Assembly: GCA_021797775.1 (NCBI GenBank)
Contig: JAJZZC010000001.1
Location: 16,762 to 80,761, forward strand
Length of the DNA: 64,000 nucleotides
Direction: 5' to 3'
Source of the DNA: Bacillota bacterium
GTDB lineage: Bacteria; Bacillota; Sulfobacillia; RBS10-35; JAJYVN01
Shown: piece by piece, positions 8,281 to 17,286 of the stretch
How the letters are laid out: each line of letters opens with the position of its first letter
Position numbering within the stretch: position 1 is the stretch's first letter
Translations under genes and position numbers: made by a program
The notes under the pieces: generated by a model
What the model was told of the DNA's origin: nothing
The model's database searches: none
The model's input: only the letters and a program-made list of their open reading frames with translations

Positions 8281-9408
8281 TCAGGGCTGTACGATCTGCT
8301 CCCCCGCCGTCAGCCCGCTCAGGACAGCCGTGGTGGAGTTGCCCTGCAGGCCGGTGGTCACCTGGACCTGGGTCACCACGCCCTTCTTGAGGACCTCGAC
8401 GTAGTCCTGACCGTTGAGCTGCCGCACCACGTCGCTCGGCACGTAGAGCACATTCCGGGCCTGCCCGAGCACGATCAGCCCGCTGAACGGCTCGCCGAGG
8501 GTGAGGGTGTGCCTGGGCCCGTTGAGCGCCACCGTCACGGTCGGGGTGGGCACCACATTGCCGTTGGTGCTCTGCTCGACCTGTAGCACGGCAGCCTGTG
8601 AGGGCACGTATAGCGAGGCGACGTGCCCGCTGACGCGCTGGCCGCTGACGCCGTTGAGCGTCACCTCCACAGCCTGCCCCTTGTGCAACTCGGAGGCGGT
8701 GGTATTGCCGATGTCGGCGATCAGCGCCTGGCTGTATGGGTCACTGAGCGTCATCACCGGCTGGAAGGCGATGATCTGGTCGCCCAGCGAGTTCGCGATC
8801 TGGCTGATCTGCCCCGAGAAGGGCGCGACGATCTGGTTCTGGTCATAGGAGGCGACCAGCGTCGCCAGGTTCTGTTCGTCATGGTGCAGCGCGAGATCCG
8901 CCCGCGCCAAGGCCAGGGACTGCTGCTGCGCCTGCGCCGCGTCCGTGGGCGGAGCCGACTGATCCTGGAGTTGGACAGACTGGATATTCATCTTGTCCTG
9001 CTGCACGGCGTACTGGGCCGCCTGCACCTGGTAGATCAGCCCGCCGCTGTCAAGCGTGGCCAATACCTGGCCCTTTTTCACCATTTCCCCGTCATGCACA
9101 GACAGCGTGGCCAAGCGGCCGCTGATGGGGAAGTAGAGCTGGGCGACGTGCGTAGAGTTCACCTGACCCGCGATCTGGATCGACGAGGCGACGGCACCCC
9201 GCTGCACCGTGATCGTCGGGGGCGGCGGCTGCGGCGGGATCTTCAGGCTGAGCTGCCCGAGCGACACCGGCTCGCTGGGGAGCAGGCCGCACCCGCCGGC
9301 CGCCAGCATGGCAAGCAGCAGCACGGCCCCTCCGAGCACGGCACGGCGCGCACCACCCACTGGGTGGAGCGCCTGAGGCGGGTCATCGGGCCTAGGCCCG
9401 GCCGTCAT
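8281..9408 (-). CDS. HlyD/RND-type membrane-fusion lipoprotein
   Basis: 375 residues. The N-terminus has a basic stretch, a hydrophobic core (AVLGGAVLLLAMLA) and AAGGC, a slightly atypical lipobox, so it is probably anchored to the outer face of the membrane. After a Pro-rich linker comes the adaptor plan: a lipoyl-like half (FPISGRLATLSVHDGEMVKK, VLATLD), a helical hairpin rich in Gln and Ala (about residues 130-190), the second lipoyl half (IVAPFSGQISQIANSLGD), a beta-barrel, and a C-terminal membrane-proximal domain (YVPSDVVRQLNG). Such proteins work with ABC or RND exporters, but no partner gene lies next to it. The ATG at 9408 has only a weak ribosome site; upstream codons are not protein-like. 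Confidence 0.8.
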   Translation of the reverse strand: MTAGPRPDDPPQALHPVGGARRAVLGGAVLLLAMLAAGGCGLLPSEPVSLGQLSLKIPPQPPPPTITVQRGAVASSIQIAGQVNSTHVAQLYFPISGRLATLSVHDGEMVKKGQVLATLDSGGLIYQVQAAQYAVQQDKMNIQSVQLQDQSAPPTDAAQAQQQSLALARADLALHHDEQNLATLVASYDQNQIVAPFSGQISQIANSLGDQIIAFQPVMTLSDPYSQALIADIGNTTASELHKGQAVEVTLNGVSGQRVSGHVASLYVPSQAAVLQVEQSTNGNVVPTPTVTVALNGPRHTLTLGEPFSGLIVLGQARNVLYVPSDVVRQLNGQDYVEVLKKGVVTQVQVTTGLQGNSTTAVLSGLTAGEQIVQP

Positions 9409-9849
9409 CGCTTCGCGGCGCGGCCATCTGCACTCCCGGCTTCTGCCGTGGGCCAAGCCGCGCCTTCCTCCCTCCCTGTGTGATACGACGCAAACCCACC
9501 TTGGTAACCACCCGTGAGGCGCCGGCACCGGGGTGAGCGTCAGGGCAGAAACCCCTCGCGGCATGCGCGGCGGGCACGCACCCTCCACAGGCAGCGACTC
9601 GCCGGAAACCGTTTTGGGCACAGGCGCACATCCCTTGCCAGCCGGACTGTGCGTTCTGGCCGCGGACCCACGCCAGTTGGCCCGTTGGGCACGAGCCGGT
9701 AGCCGCGAACCCGCGTCCTCAGCCGCCGGATCCAGAGGTCCCCGCGCTCAGCGCACACCCTGGGGGCGCTCGCTACAAGAGCGATACGCCACACCCCCAC
9801 CCGATTCCCCCAGGGGGGGCCCCCCGGTTCGCAGAAACGCCTGGGGGCT
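9409..9849. other. non-coding, nothing recognised
   Basis: Upstream region of the membrane-fusion gene. No promoter or family remnant identified. Confidence 0.4.
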
Positions 9850-10014
9850 TCACGCGCCGCGCTGCGCTTGCCGGGCATACCCCGCCGCCGCGAGGACGGC
9901 GGCGCGCATACCCCGCGGGTCCGCCCGGCCGGCCTCGGCGATATCGAACGCGGTGCCGTGGTCCGGGGATGTGCGCACGATGGGCAAGCCCAGGGTGACG
10001 TTCACCCGCGCCCG
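9850..10014 (-). pseudogene. pdxA: pdxA (4-hydroxythreonine-4-phosphate dehydrogenase) C-terminal remnant
   Basis: About 54 codons ending at a TGA (9850-9852) read [20 protein letters not shown], then [23 protein letters not shown]. The [23 protein letters not shown] segment is the signature C-terminal stretch of PdxA, the NAD-dependent enzyme of pyridoxal phosphate synthesis, and includes the conserved Arg and the D-H-G metal/substrate region. The codons immediately upstream (GGGWPQ) do not continue the family, and no start or N-terminal domain is present. This is the 3' tip of a lost gene next to the isomerase-like gene. Confidence 0.75.
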
Positions 10015-10092
10015 CTGTGGCCATCCGCCACCTCCGCGCCGCCATGGTGCCCAGGCTCAAACACAGCCTGCGCCTCACCCCCGACGACCCAC

Positions 10093-10128
10093 GCCCGTCG
10101 GTGGGCAGGGCGGTGCCCGCAGACGGGC
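10093..10128 (-). terminator. hairpin after the isomerase-like gene
   Basis: GCCCGTC pairs with GACGGGC, and an inner GGGC with GCCC, 16 bp past the stop codon at 10144. Confidence 0.45.
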
Positions 10129-10143
10129 TACGCCCCCGCCGCG

Positions 10144-10953
10144 CTACAGGGCGAAGACGCGGCGCAGATATTGGCGGCTCATCTTCAGGTCATCCACGGT
10201 GCGGCGCGTCAGCTTGGTCGCCGCCTCATACGTCGGCTCCCAGACGACGCGCACGTCCTGCTTCAGGGGCCGCACGACCTTGTCGATTGGCCGGTAGTCG
10301 ATGTCGCCCTCACCGAAGTCCTCTAGCCACACCCCGCCCCGCATCTGCCGGACGTGCAACGTACGCAGCCGCTCCTTAAACTCCCCGAGCAACGCGGGCG
10401 CGTCGACGCCGGCCCGAACCAGCCATGCGGCGTCGGCGCACAACCCCACGTTCTGCGCCGTCGTATGAGCCAACAGGAAGCGTAGCTCGCGCGCGCCGTC
10501 CCGGCTCAGCGCCTCGTCGTTATGCAGCCCGAGATAGACGCCGCGACGGCCCAGGCCGGCGCCCAGTTCCTCGATCTTGCCGGCCAGCTTGGTCAGCTGC
10601 TCCTCGCTGCGCGGGCCGGCCGCCGGAGCCGGGGTGAAGCTCACGCCCATAAACTGGATATCACGGGCCTTGGCGCGCTGGGCGCAGGCGCCGATGTTCA
10701 GCAGATCCTTGGCCGCGCTTTGCTCGCTCAATTCGGCCTGCTGCCAGGCCGTCCACATCTGTTGGTTGTCCACCCGCAGGGCGGCGGAAAACGCCTCCGC
10801 GGTCTGATTCGTCGCAAAGTACTTGTCTAGGCAACCCTCCACGGCGGTGAACTGACCGACGGACATCTCCGCCAGGCAGGCCCGCATGTCGGTGTCGCGC
10901 CCCTGCTGCTGGTACAGGACCAAGGAAACCGCCAGCCCGCGGTACAACGGCAC
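10144..10953 (-). CDS. sugar phosphate isomerase/epimerase-like TIM-barrel protein
   Basis: 269 residues with the pattern of AP-endonuclease-2 / xylose-isomerase-like barrels: IQFMGVSF, YLGLHNDEALSRDG (HNE-like metal site), VGLCADAAWLVRAGVD (the D-x-x-x-L region), LHVRQMRGG, DFGEGDIDYRPI (the E/D-G-x-I-D-y strand). This family isomerises or epimerises sugars and inositols with a divalent metal. The GTG at 10953 follows a GAGGGG ribosome site by 5 nt; the frame is open a further 1.2 kb upstream but reads as non-coding. Substrate unknown. It neighbours a pdxA remnant and has no sugar-utilisation genes beside it. Confidence 0.75.
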   Translation of the reverse strand: MPLYRGLAVSLVLYQQQGRDTDMRACLAEMSVGQFTAVEGCLDKYFATNQTAEAFSAALRVDNQQMWTAWQQAELSEQSAAKDLLNIGACAQRAKARDIQFMGVSFTPAPAAGPRSEEQLTKLAGKIEELGAGLGRRGVYLGLHNDEALSRDGARELRFLLAHTTAQNVGLCADAAWLVRAGVDAPALLGEFKERLRTLHVRQMRGGVWLEDFGEGDIDYRPIDKVVRPLKQDVRVVWEPTYEAATKLTRRTVDDLKMSRQYLRRVFAL

Positions 10954-12034
10954 CCTACCCCTCTCGTGCTTGCACCCGTCGTCGAGCAGGGCGGTGGGTC
11001 GCGCCCGCCCCGCCCACCCGCAAGCGGAGACTTCGCCGTCAGAGGTCGGGCGGACCTTCCTGTCGCGCGGAACGAGGAGCGGGATGTTCGGGGACGAGGC
11101 CCGTCGGCGGCCGGCAGACCGTGCGGCGGAAGCCCTCGGCGCGCGCCCCCCGGAGAAGAGCACCTGCGGTCTTTGCCGCGTCACGGGGCCTTGGTCTGGT
11201 GGTGATGGCGCGCCAGCCGGCACCGAGCCACTGTGGGTGCACGCGTTCTGACGGCGCGCGGCGAACCCCGCCGTCCCGGCGCGCGGGACGGCGGCCGTGC
11301 AGCGCGTGAGGACGGATCCGACCGCGCACCGCCGCGGCGCGCCCCGCGGCGAAGAGTGGCCCCTGTGTCTCTCACCGCCGTCCACGGGGTGAGCCCACGG
11401 CTCGGCGACGCCGGGGGACGGGCTCCCGTTGCCGGGCCCGGCCGGGCCCGGGGCGCTGGACCGAGCGCTCGCGGCCACAAGCTCGCGCCGCCTCCCCCGG
11501 TGGCCGTCGGGGGACATCCAGTGCCCGCCACCACCCTCACGGGGCGCGGGGTGGGGCGCCGCGACGGCGCGGGTACCCGAGGGGCCGTAACCGGCCCCTG
11601 TGGGCCGGAAGGAGGTGCCGGCGGTCGCGCGAAGACCCGATCGATCCGCGGCGCAGCCGCACAGGTGGGGGGATCCGGGGTGGCTGCGCGCCAGCCCGCG
11701 CGGTTGCGCCGCGGGCCAAGCCACCGTTACCATACGTCGGAAGGGCGCGAATGGCGGCGGCTGCCCCGGGGAGGGTGCCGGCAAAGCCCGGTGCGGAGCG
11801 GATCGGTCGTGCTCCGCGCTGGGCGGGACCATCAAGGCTGGCCGTCTGCCACCCATGGCAAGTGGTGTGGCTACGCCCCCCGGCTGCAGGGCAAGCATTG
11901 TTGCTGAAGCGCCTGTCCTGTGGTACCTCTTTGGGTGCGGACGGAACCTGCGAAACCTGCGGCGGGCCCTCTGCGGTGCCTGCCCCGAGGGCGGTGTGCC
12001 GGTGGTCGTAGCCCACAGCGCTTCCGGGCTCTCC
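10954..12034. other. long non-coding stretch
   Basis: About 1.1 kb with open frames in most phases giving Arg/Gly/Pro-rich sequence. No remnant, RNA motif or convincing promoter for uppP was found. Confidence 0.4.
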
Positions 12035-12862
12035 ATGCTCCACGCCGTCATCCTCAGCGCGCTGCAGGGCTTCACCGAGCTATTTCCCTTCTCCAGTCTC
12101 GGGGTGCAGGTCATCGTGCCCCGGCTGCTGCACTGGAACTTCATCCAGTCCAGCCCGCAGTTCCTCCCCTTCGTCGTCAGCCTGCACGTCGGCACGGCCC
12201 TCGGCCTCCTCCTCTATTTCTGGCGTGACTGGCTCCGGCTCATCCGCGCCTGGTGGGACAGCCTGCGGGACGAGCTGGCCTCGGTGCGGCGCGTGCCCGA
12301 GCAGAAGACCATCTGGCTGCTCATCGTGGCGACGATCCCGGCGGGGCTCGTCGGCTTGGCCTTCCGCCATCCCCTGGCGCGCCTGTTCGCCGCGCCGCTG
12401 GCCGCAGCGGTCATGCTCATCGTCAACGGCGCGATCATGGCTTTGGGCGAGCGCATGGTGCGGCACCGTGAAGAGGACATTGCGGGCATGGGCTTCGGCC
12501 AGGCGGTGGGCATCGGTGTCTCGCAGGTGCTGGCCCTGGTGCCCGGGCTCTCCCGCTCCGGCGTAACCATGGTCGGCGGCCTCTCGGTGGGTCTCAGCTA
12601 TGAGACCGCCGCCCGCTTCTCGTTCCTCATGGCCACCCCCATCATCCTCGCGGCCGGCGCGCTGGAGGTGAAGCACCTCCACGGGGGGGCCCACGGCCTG
12701 CTGCACCAAGCCGCCGTCGGCTTCGTGGTCGCGGCTGTCGTCGCCTACCTATCGGTCCGCTACCTCATGCGCTACTTCCAGACCCAGCGCCTGCTGCCGC
12801 TGGCGATCATCAGTGCGGCCGCGGGCGTGCTGTTTACCGCCCTCCTCCTCGCGGGGGTGTAG
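12035..12862 (+). CDS. uppP: undecaprenyl-diphosphatase
   Basis: 275 residues, a typical UppP/BacA length. It dephosphorylates undecaprenyl diphosphate to recycle the lipid carrier for peptidoglycan; resistance to bacitracin is a side effect. Motif 1 is present as LQGFTELFPFSSLG (the usual form is QGxTEFLPISSSGH; the Glu is kept, the final His position is changed to Val or Gln). Motif 2 is PGLSRSGVTM, exactly as in the family. About eight hydrophobic helices follow. The ATG at 12035 puts motif 1 at the usual distance from the N-terminus. A GTG about 13 codons upstream has a GAGGG site and is an alternative start. Confidence 0.92.
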   Translation: MLHAVILSALQGFTELFPFSSLGVQVIVPRLLHWNFIQSSPQFLPFVVSLHVGTALGLLLYFWRDWLRLIRAWWDSLRDELASVRRVPEQKTIWLLIVATIPAGLVGLAFRHPLARLFAAPLAAAVMLIVNGAIMALGERMVRHREEDIAGMGFGQAVGIGVSQVLALVPGLSRSGVTMVGGLSVGLSYETAARFSFLMATPIILAAGALEVKHLHGGAHGLLHQAAVGFVVAAVVAYLSVRYLMRYFQTQRLLPLAIISAAAGVLFTALLLAGV

Positions 12863-12975
12863 GCGGGTCGCCCGCTTGTGGCGCGTGGCCAACCACCGTC
12901 GCAGCGCCGTGGCGGGGATGGGCCTCCTGCCCACCTCGCCACGGCGGGGTCCACGGTTGCTTGTCGCCGGTCTGC

Positions 12976-12981
12976 TACAAT
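12976..12981 (+). promoter_or_regulatory. putative extended -10 promoter of the aldo/keto reductase gene
   Basis: TGCTACAAT gives a TGn-extended -10 (TACAAT), with start near 12988 and a leader of about 210 nt. The leader holds a GTGAC/GTCAC stem and a CCTGCCGGCAGG palindrome, but I do not recognise a riboswitch class. The rest of 12863-13199 shows nothing else. Confidence 0.45.
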
Positions 12982-13199
12982 GCCGGTGACGGCTGTGGTC
13001 ACACTTGGCCCGCCTGCCGGCAGGGGATCAGGCGGAGCACGGCGACCGTCCAGGGCGTCGCGGGCGGGCGCCTGTGCGGCCAGCTTGCGGGTCGGGAACA
13101 CGCAGAGGCGGCCCGGGACGGTCCCGTGATGCCCGTAGCCCCGGCTTGCGGCCCGGATGAGCACCAAGGCCGCCCGGAGGGCGACCCCGTAAGGAGCGG

Positions 13200-14222
13200 A
13201 TGGACGTGCGCTACCGGGTCCTGGCCGGGACCAGCCTCCGCGTATCGGAGATCGGCTTCGGGGTCTGGTCCGTCGCCACCACCTGGTGGGGCGTGCGGGA
13301 TCCTGGCCTCGCCCGCGATCTGCTCAGCGAGGCGCTGGACCTGGGAATCACCTTCTTCGACACCGCTGACGTGTATGGGGAAGGCATGGGAGAAACACTG
13401 CTCGGAGAGGTGTTTCGCGGGCGGCGTGACCGCGTGGTCATTGCCACCAAGTTCGGCTACGACGTCGACCACCACCCCGGCCCGCGCACCGGCCACCGCG
13501 AGTTGCCTCAGGACTGGTCCCCGGCGCACCTGCGCCGCGCCTTGGAGGCCAGTCTACGCCGCCTCGGCACCGACTACGTCGACCTCTACCAGTTGCATAA
13601 CCCCCGGATCGAGGCCATCGCCGACGCAGGCCTGTGGGACGAGATCGACCGCCTCCGGGCCGAGGGTAAGATCCGCGCGGCGGGGGTGGCCCTGGGACCG
13701 GACGTCGGCTGGAGGGAGGAGGGCCTGGCCGCGCTGGGCGGCGGGCGCGCGCACATGGCGCAGATCATCTATAACGCGATCGAGCGCGAGCCAGCCCTGG
13801 ACTTCATCGACGCCGCGCGCGCGACCGGCCGCGGTCTGGTGGCGCGCGTTCCCCACGCCTCCGGCCTGCTCGACGGCTCCTACGACCCCGTGGCTCACTT
13901 CGATCGCTCCGACCACCGCAGCCACCGGCCCCGGGCCTGGATGCAGGCCGGGCTGCGCGTCCGCGAGCGGATGCCGCTGGCGCCGGGGCGCACGCTAGGA
14001 CAGACCGCCCTGCTGTTCTGCCTGGCGCCAGGCGAGATCGCCAGCGTCCTGCCCAACATCACGAACAGGGACAACCTGCGCGAGTTCGCGACCACAGGCG
14101 ACCTGCCGGCGCTGGACGCCGAGGAGATGCAGGTCCTGAACCAGGTCTGGCGCGACACGCGCGCGGACCTGGCCCAGCCGTGGTCAGACAGCCGGAGCAA
14201 GCCGACCCCCGTCGCGAGGTAG
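13200..14222 (+). CDS. aldo/keto reductase
   Basis: 340 residues from an ATG with an ideal AAGGAG site. The AKR barrel and tetrad are visible: FFDTADVYG (Asp and Tyr), VVIATKFGYD (Lys), YQLHNP (His). NADPH-binding C-terminal elements (PNITNRDNLREF) are present. Length and the LGTDYVDLYQLHNP strand match the AKR11/YdhF-like group that reduces aldehydes and ketones. It is preceded by a structured leader and followed 34 bp later by the small zinc-ribbon membrane protein gene, so the two may be co-transcribed. The physiological substrate is not evident. Confidence 0.88.
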   Translation: MDVRYRVLAGTSLRVSEIGFGVWSVATTWWGVRDPGLARDLLSEALDLGITFFDTADVYGEGMGETLLGEVFRGRRDRVVIATKFGYDVDHHPGPRTGHRELPQDWSPAHLRRALEASLRRLGTDYVDLYQLHNPRIEAIADAGLWDEIDRLRAEGKIRAAGVALGPDVGWREEGLAALGGGRAHMAQIIYNAIEREPALDFIDAARATGRGLVARVPHASGLLDGSYDPVAHFDRSDHRSHRPRAWMQAGLRVRERMPLAPGRTLGQTALLFCLAPGEIASVLPNITNRDNLREFATTGDLPALDAEEMQVLNQVWRDTRADLAQPWSDSRSKPTPVAR

Positions 14223-14256
14223 GCGGGGCGGGCAGATCGGAAGGGGTGTGCTTACC

Positions 14257-14619
14257 GTGGCGGCCGCCCGTCTGGTCCGCTGCCGCCGTTGCCGCCGCAT
14301 GTTCATCGCCGCAGGGCGCGAACGGCTGTGCCCGGAATGCGCCCGCGAGACGGGGATGCCGCAGGGCGCCGGTTGGCGCCGCAGCGGTCGGGCCGGCGGC
14401 CTGCGCGCATCCCGTCCGGTCGTGGCGCCCTGGGGTCGCGGGGCGCAGTGGGGACGGCCCTGGCGCGGGCCCTCGTCCACGTGGCGACCGCTGGCGATGG
14501 CCTGCGGGGGGGCGATCGTGGCCGGCCTGCTGCTGGGGGTGCTGAACCCGAACTGGGTGCACACCGCCACCTGGGCCGGCTTTGCCGGCGGCATGTACTT
14601 GGCGGACAAGCCCTACTGA
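14257..14619 (+). CDS. small zinc-ribbon membrane protein
   Basis: About 120 residues. N-terminal CRRCRRMF and CPECAR form a two-knuckle zinc ribbon at residues about 8-30. A Trp/Arg/Pro-rich linker follows, and a hydrophobic pair of helices lies near the C-terminus (MACGGAIVAGLLLGVL and WAGFAGGMYLA). The GTG at 14257 sits 10 nt after GGAAGGGG; an in-frame GTG at 14248 is only 1 nt from it, so I prefer 14257. Zinc ribbon plus membrane anchor is common in small Bacillota proteins of unknown role. Its stop codon overlaps the 3' end of the convergent GH57 gene by 7 bp. Confidence 0.65.
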   Translation: MAAARLVRCRRCRRMFIAAGRERLCPECARETGMPQGAGWRRSGRAGGLRASRPVVAPWGRGAQWGRPWRGPSSTWRPLAMACGGAIVAGLLLGVLNPNWVHTATWAGFAGGMYLADKPY

Positions 14620-15878
14620 TCCCCGCCCGCAGGCGCGGCCTCCGACTCGGCGCGGTGAGCACGCACCGCCACTTCGGCCTCGCCGTCGCAGGCGCGAATG
14701 AAGTTCTTATACACCTGTTGCAACTCCCACACGATGCCGCCCGGACCCAGGGCCCACCACTCGCGCGGGGTGAAGTACGCCGAGACCTGGGCCTGGTCAT
14801 CGCTGCGGCCGAACCACTGCGTGAGGTGTAGCACGTCGGACTGGGTCAGTTGGACCGCCAGTGCCTCCAACCGGGGGTCACCCGTCAGCAGCGCCTTGTT
14901 GTAGGCGTGGTGCATCAGCTGGAAGAGGGCCTGCTGCACCGGGTTGCCGAGGAAGAAGCCCATGCCGCCGTCCCCCGCCCAGGTCGAGGAGAAGGCCGGC
15001 AGCGGCAGTTCGTGCGCCCGCTGCCGGTAGCGGGCGATGGCCTCGCTGGCCGTGAGGCAGCCGACGCCCCGTCGTGCCAGTTCGCCCGGTAGCGCATCGA
15101 GGAACTGGAAAATGCCGCTATCGGCCCAGTGATGCTCGCCGAACGTCTCGAAGTCCCAGCCAACGAACACCAGGTCCCCTACGGCCGCTGCGATCCACTC
15201 CGCGTAACGGGGGGCCATCAGGGGGAACCCGCTCCACGAGCGGTCGGAGAACCGGTAGCCGACGTCGTCACTCAGGTCGGTGTGCCGACAGAGCAGGTGC
15301 AGGTCCAGGAGGTGCCGGTAGAGGTGGGTGCTCCGCCGCCAGTCCATGACCCAGGGACGGCCGTCCATCAACCCGCCGTCGAAGCCGGCCTCGGCCAGGG
15401 CGAAGTAGAGATCGTTGCTCATACACATCTCGGTGGTGTCCGACACGCGCACGGGCACGCCAAACTCCCGCTCCAGGCGCGCGCGCTGGGCACGCATCTC
15501 ACGCACGAAGCGCCGGATGTCCAGGTAGAACAGGAAGCTGTGCTCGGGCTCGACCCCGATTAGCTCCACCCCGGGCTCGCGCACCAACGCCCGGAACGCC
15601 TCCAGCAGGGGCGGGTCCCACGCGGCCATCTGTTCGAGGGCCGAACCGGAGAAGCCGATGCAGAGGCGGAACCCCCGGCGCACCAACCGCTGGAAGGCGG
15701 CGCACGCGGGCCGGTAGCAGCGGTCGGCCACGCGTTGGAAGTAGCGCTGATCCATCGCCCGGTCGAACAGGCAACGGGCGATGTCCTCGGGGCTTGCGCC
15801 CTCAGGAATGGGCTGGGCAGGCAGCTTCAGGCGGTGGGGCTGGTGCACGATGGTATAGACGACCAGACTCTCGGCCAC
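14613..15878 (-). CDS. glycoside hydrolase family 57 (alpha-glucan active)
   Basis: 421 residues with four GH57 regions in order: VHQPHRL near the N-terminus, IGFSGSALEQM, TTEMCMSNDLY with the candidate nucleophile Glu, and WDFETFGEHHW with the candidate acid/base Asp. GH57 enzymes hydrolyse or transfer alpha-1,4/1,6-glucans, mostly in thermophiles. There is no signal peptide, so it acts on intracellular glucan. The start is a GTG 9 nt after GGGAGG; the longer open frame upstream is the shadow of the glycosyltransferase gene. It lies 121 bp downstream of that gene on the same strand, which suggests one unit for storage glucan or a related oligosaccharide. Confidence 0.88.
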   Translation of the reverse strand: MAESLVVYTIVHQPHRLKLPAQPIPEGASPEDIARCLFDRAMDQRYFQRVADRCYRPACAAFQRLVRRGFRLCIGFSGSALEQMAAWDPPLLEAFRALVREPGVELIGVEPEHSFLFYLDIRRFVREMRAQRARLEREFGVPVRVSDTTEMCMSNDLYFALAEAGFDGGLMDGRPWVMDWRRSTHLYRHLLDLHLLCRHTDLSDDVGYRFSDRSWSGFPLMAPRYAEWIAAAVGDLVFVGWDFETFGEHHWADSGIFQFLDALPGELARRGVGCLTASEAIARYRQRAHELPLPAFSSTWAGDGGMGFFLGNPVQQALFQLMHHAYNKALLTGDPRLEALAVQLTQSDVLHLTQWFGRSDDQAQVSAYFTPREWWALGPGGIVWELQQVYKNFIRACDGEAEVAVRAHRAESEAAPAGGDQ

Positions 15879-15999
15879 GGCGTGCCACCTCCCGCTGGAC
15901 GGTGCGGACGGGGGCGACCCGGCGCGCCGCCCAGCGGACGGCCCGGACCGTCCCATCCACCTTCTGGACCCACTCGTTCGGGGACCACGCGCCGCGGCA

Positions 16000-17286
16000 T
16001 CAGCGCAGAGCGGCCCCGGCCAGATAGTCGAGGCGGTGGAAAAGGACCTCCAGCACGGCGGGCCAGGTGTACTCCCTCGCGGTGGCGGCGGCGCCCCCCC
16101 GGATGCGGACGGCCCACTCCGGCTGATCGGCCAGTTGTCGCCAGTAGCCGGCGATCTCACCGGGGTCGTCCGTCTCCAGCACGATCGCGTTGCGCAGGGG
16201 CCGGGCATAGTCCTCGCCGGTGGAGCCCGTGAACACGAGAGCCCCAGCCGCCATGGCCTCCAGTCCGACAAGGCCGAACGGCTCCATACCGCTGTTGGCC
16301 AGCACGGCGTCGCCCGCGGCATACAGGCTCTGCAACAGCCGCGCGGACAGAAAGCCACGCAGGTTGACGACGTCCGCGTCGGTGGCGCGCAGGGCATCGG
16401 CCAGCGCCGTTGCGCCGGCATCGGCCGGCAGTGCCACGTCGCGCACCCGCAGGCCGAGTGCGCCGGCCAACGCAAGCACTTCGGCCTGATGGGGCTCGAT
16501 CCCCCCTTTGGCCAGCAGCCGCGCAGGCACGCCCGCAGCCCGCAGGTGCGCCACGGCGCGGACCGCCATCAGCCAGCGCTTGTCCGGGTCCCAGCGGGCG
16601 ATCTTGACAAAGACGGGCCCGCTCCCCGCCTCGCGCAGCGCCGCCCGCAGCATCTCGACGTCTGCCCGCGCCAGCGGCGCGACCAGCTCCGCCGGGATCC
16701 CGTTGGCGATGACCAGTGGATTGCAGCCGATGCCCCACATGTGGTGCTTCATGTAGCGGCTGACCGTCGTCAGGTTGGCGACGAAGCCGAGGCGCCCCCA
16801 GTTGATGCGCTCAAAGCCCATGGGGTTGTTGGCGTTCCAAACGAAGGTCGCCTGCGCGCGCAGGCCCTCGACGTGCAGCGCGTCCGAGCAGCGGCACAGG
16901 GCCTCGGCCGTGTGCCAGTCCTCGCCGAGCACGAACAGTCTACGGCCCGCCGCCGCCGCCGGTCGCGCCACGTGGGCCGCTAGGTGCGCGGGCACCGACT
17001 CGTTGTAGTCGAAGAGCTTGGCCTCTTCCCCCTGGTACACACCCTGGGGGTAGTAGCGGCTGATCCACTGCGACCACCGATGCAACACCAACCTGCCATC
17101 GACTCGGCGCTCCTCCCCGGGGGCATCCGGGTCCCCCACGAAGTAGAGGTGCGTCTCCGCACCGGCACTGGCGAGCGCGGCGGTCAGACCACTCACCCGT
17201 GACCCCAGTCCACCGGCAAGCGCGTACCGGTCAGGGCCTTCGAAGCAGAGCACGGCGAACACGGCATCCTGCGGCCGAAGGCCCAC
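16000..17286 (-). CDS. glycosyltransferase, GT-B fold (GT4/glycogen-synthase-like)
   Basis: 428 residues. The N-terminal half carries the acceptor-side loop YALAGGLGSRVSGLTAALA, close to the KTGGLADV region of starch and glycogen synthases. The C-terminal half has the nucleotide-sugar site: FVKIARWDPDKRW, then NSGMEPFGLVGLEAMAAGA with the E-x7-E motif. It should transfer glucose from an NDP-sugar to a glucan or sugar acceptor. A GTG start lies 5-6 nt after GGGGGAG. It is followed by the GH57 gene; GT4-GH57 pairs are known in thermophilic bacteria and archaea for alpha-glucan or compatible-solute metabolism, and I infer that role. Confidence 0.85.
   Translation of the reverse strand: MGLRPQDAVFAVLCFEGPDRYALAGGLGSRVSGLTAALASAGAETHLYFVGDPDAPGEERRVDGRLVLHRWSQWISRYYPQGVYQGEEAKLFDYNESVPAHLAAHVARPAAAAGRRLFVLGEDWHTAEALCRCSDALHVEGLRAQATFVWNANNPMGFERINWGRLGFVANLTTVSRYMKHHMWGIGCNPLVIANGIPAELVAPLARADVEMLRAALREAGSGPVFVKIARWDPDKRWLMAVRAVAHLRAAGVPARLLAKGGIEPHQAEVLALAGALGLRVRDVALPADAGATALADALRATDADVVNLRGFLSARLLQSLYAAGDAVLANSGMEPFGLVGLEAMAAGALVFTGSTGEDYARPLRNAIVLETDDPGEIAGYWRQLADQPEWAVRIRGGAAATAREYTWPAVLEVLFHRLDYLAGAALR

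Noticed and set aside
12982..13199. Riboswitch in the aldo/keto reductase leader
   Set aside because: Some small stems, but no conserved core of any class I know (cobalamin, FMN, TPP, SAM, glycine checked by eye).
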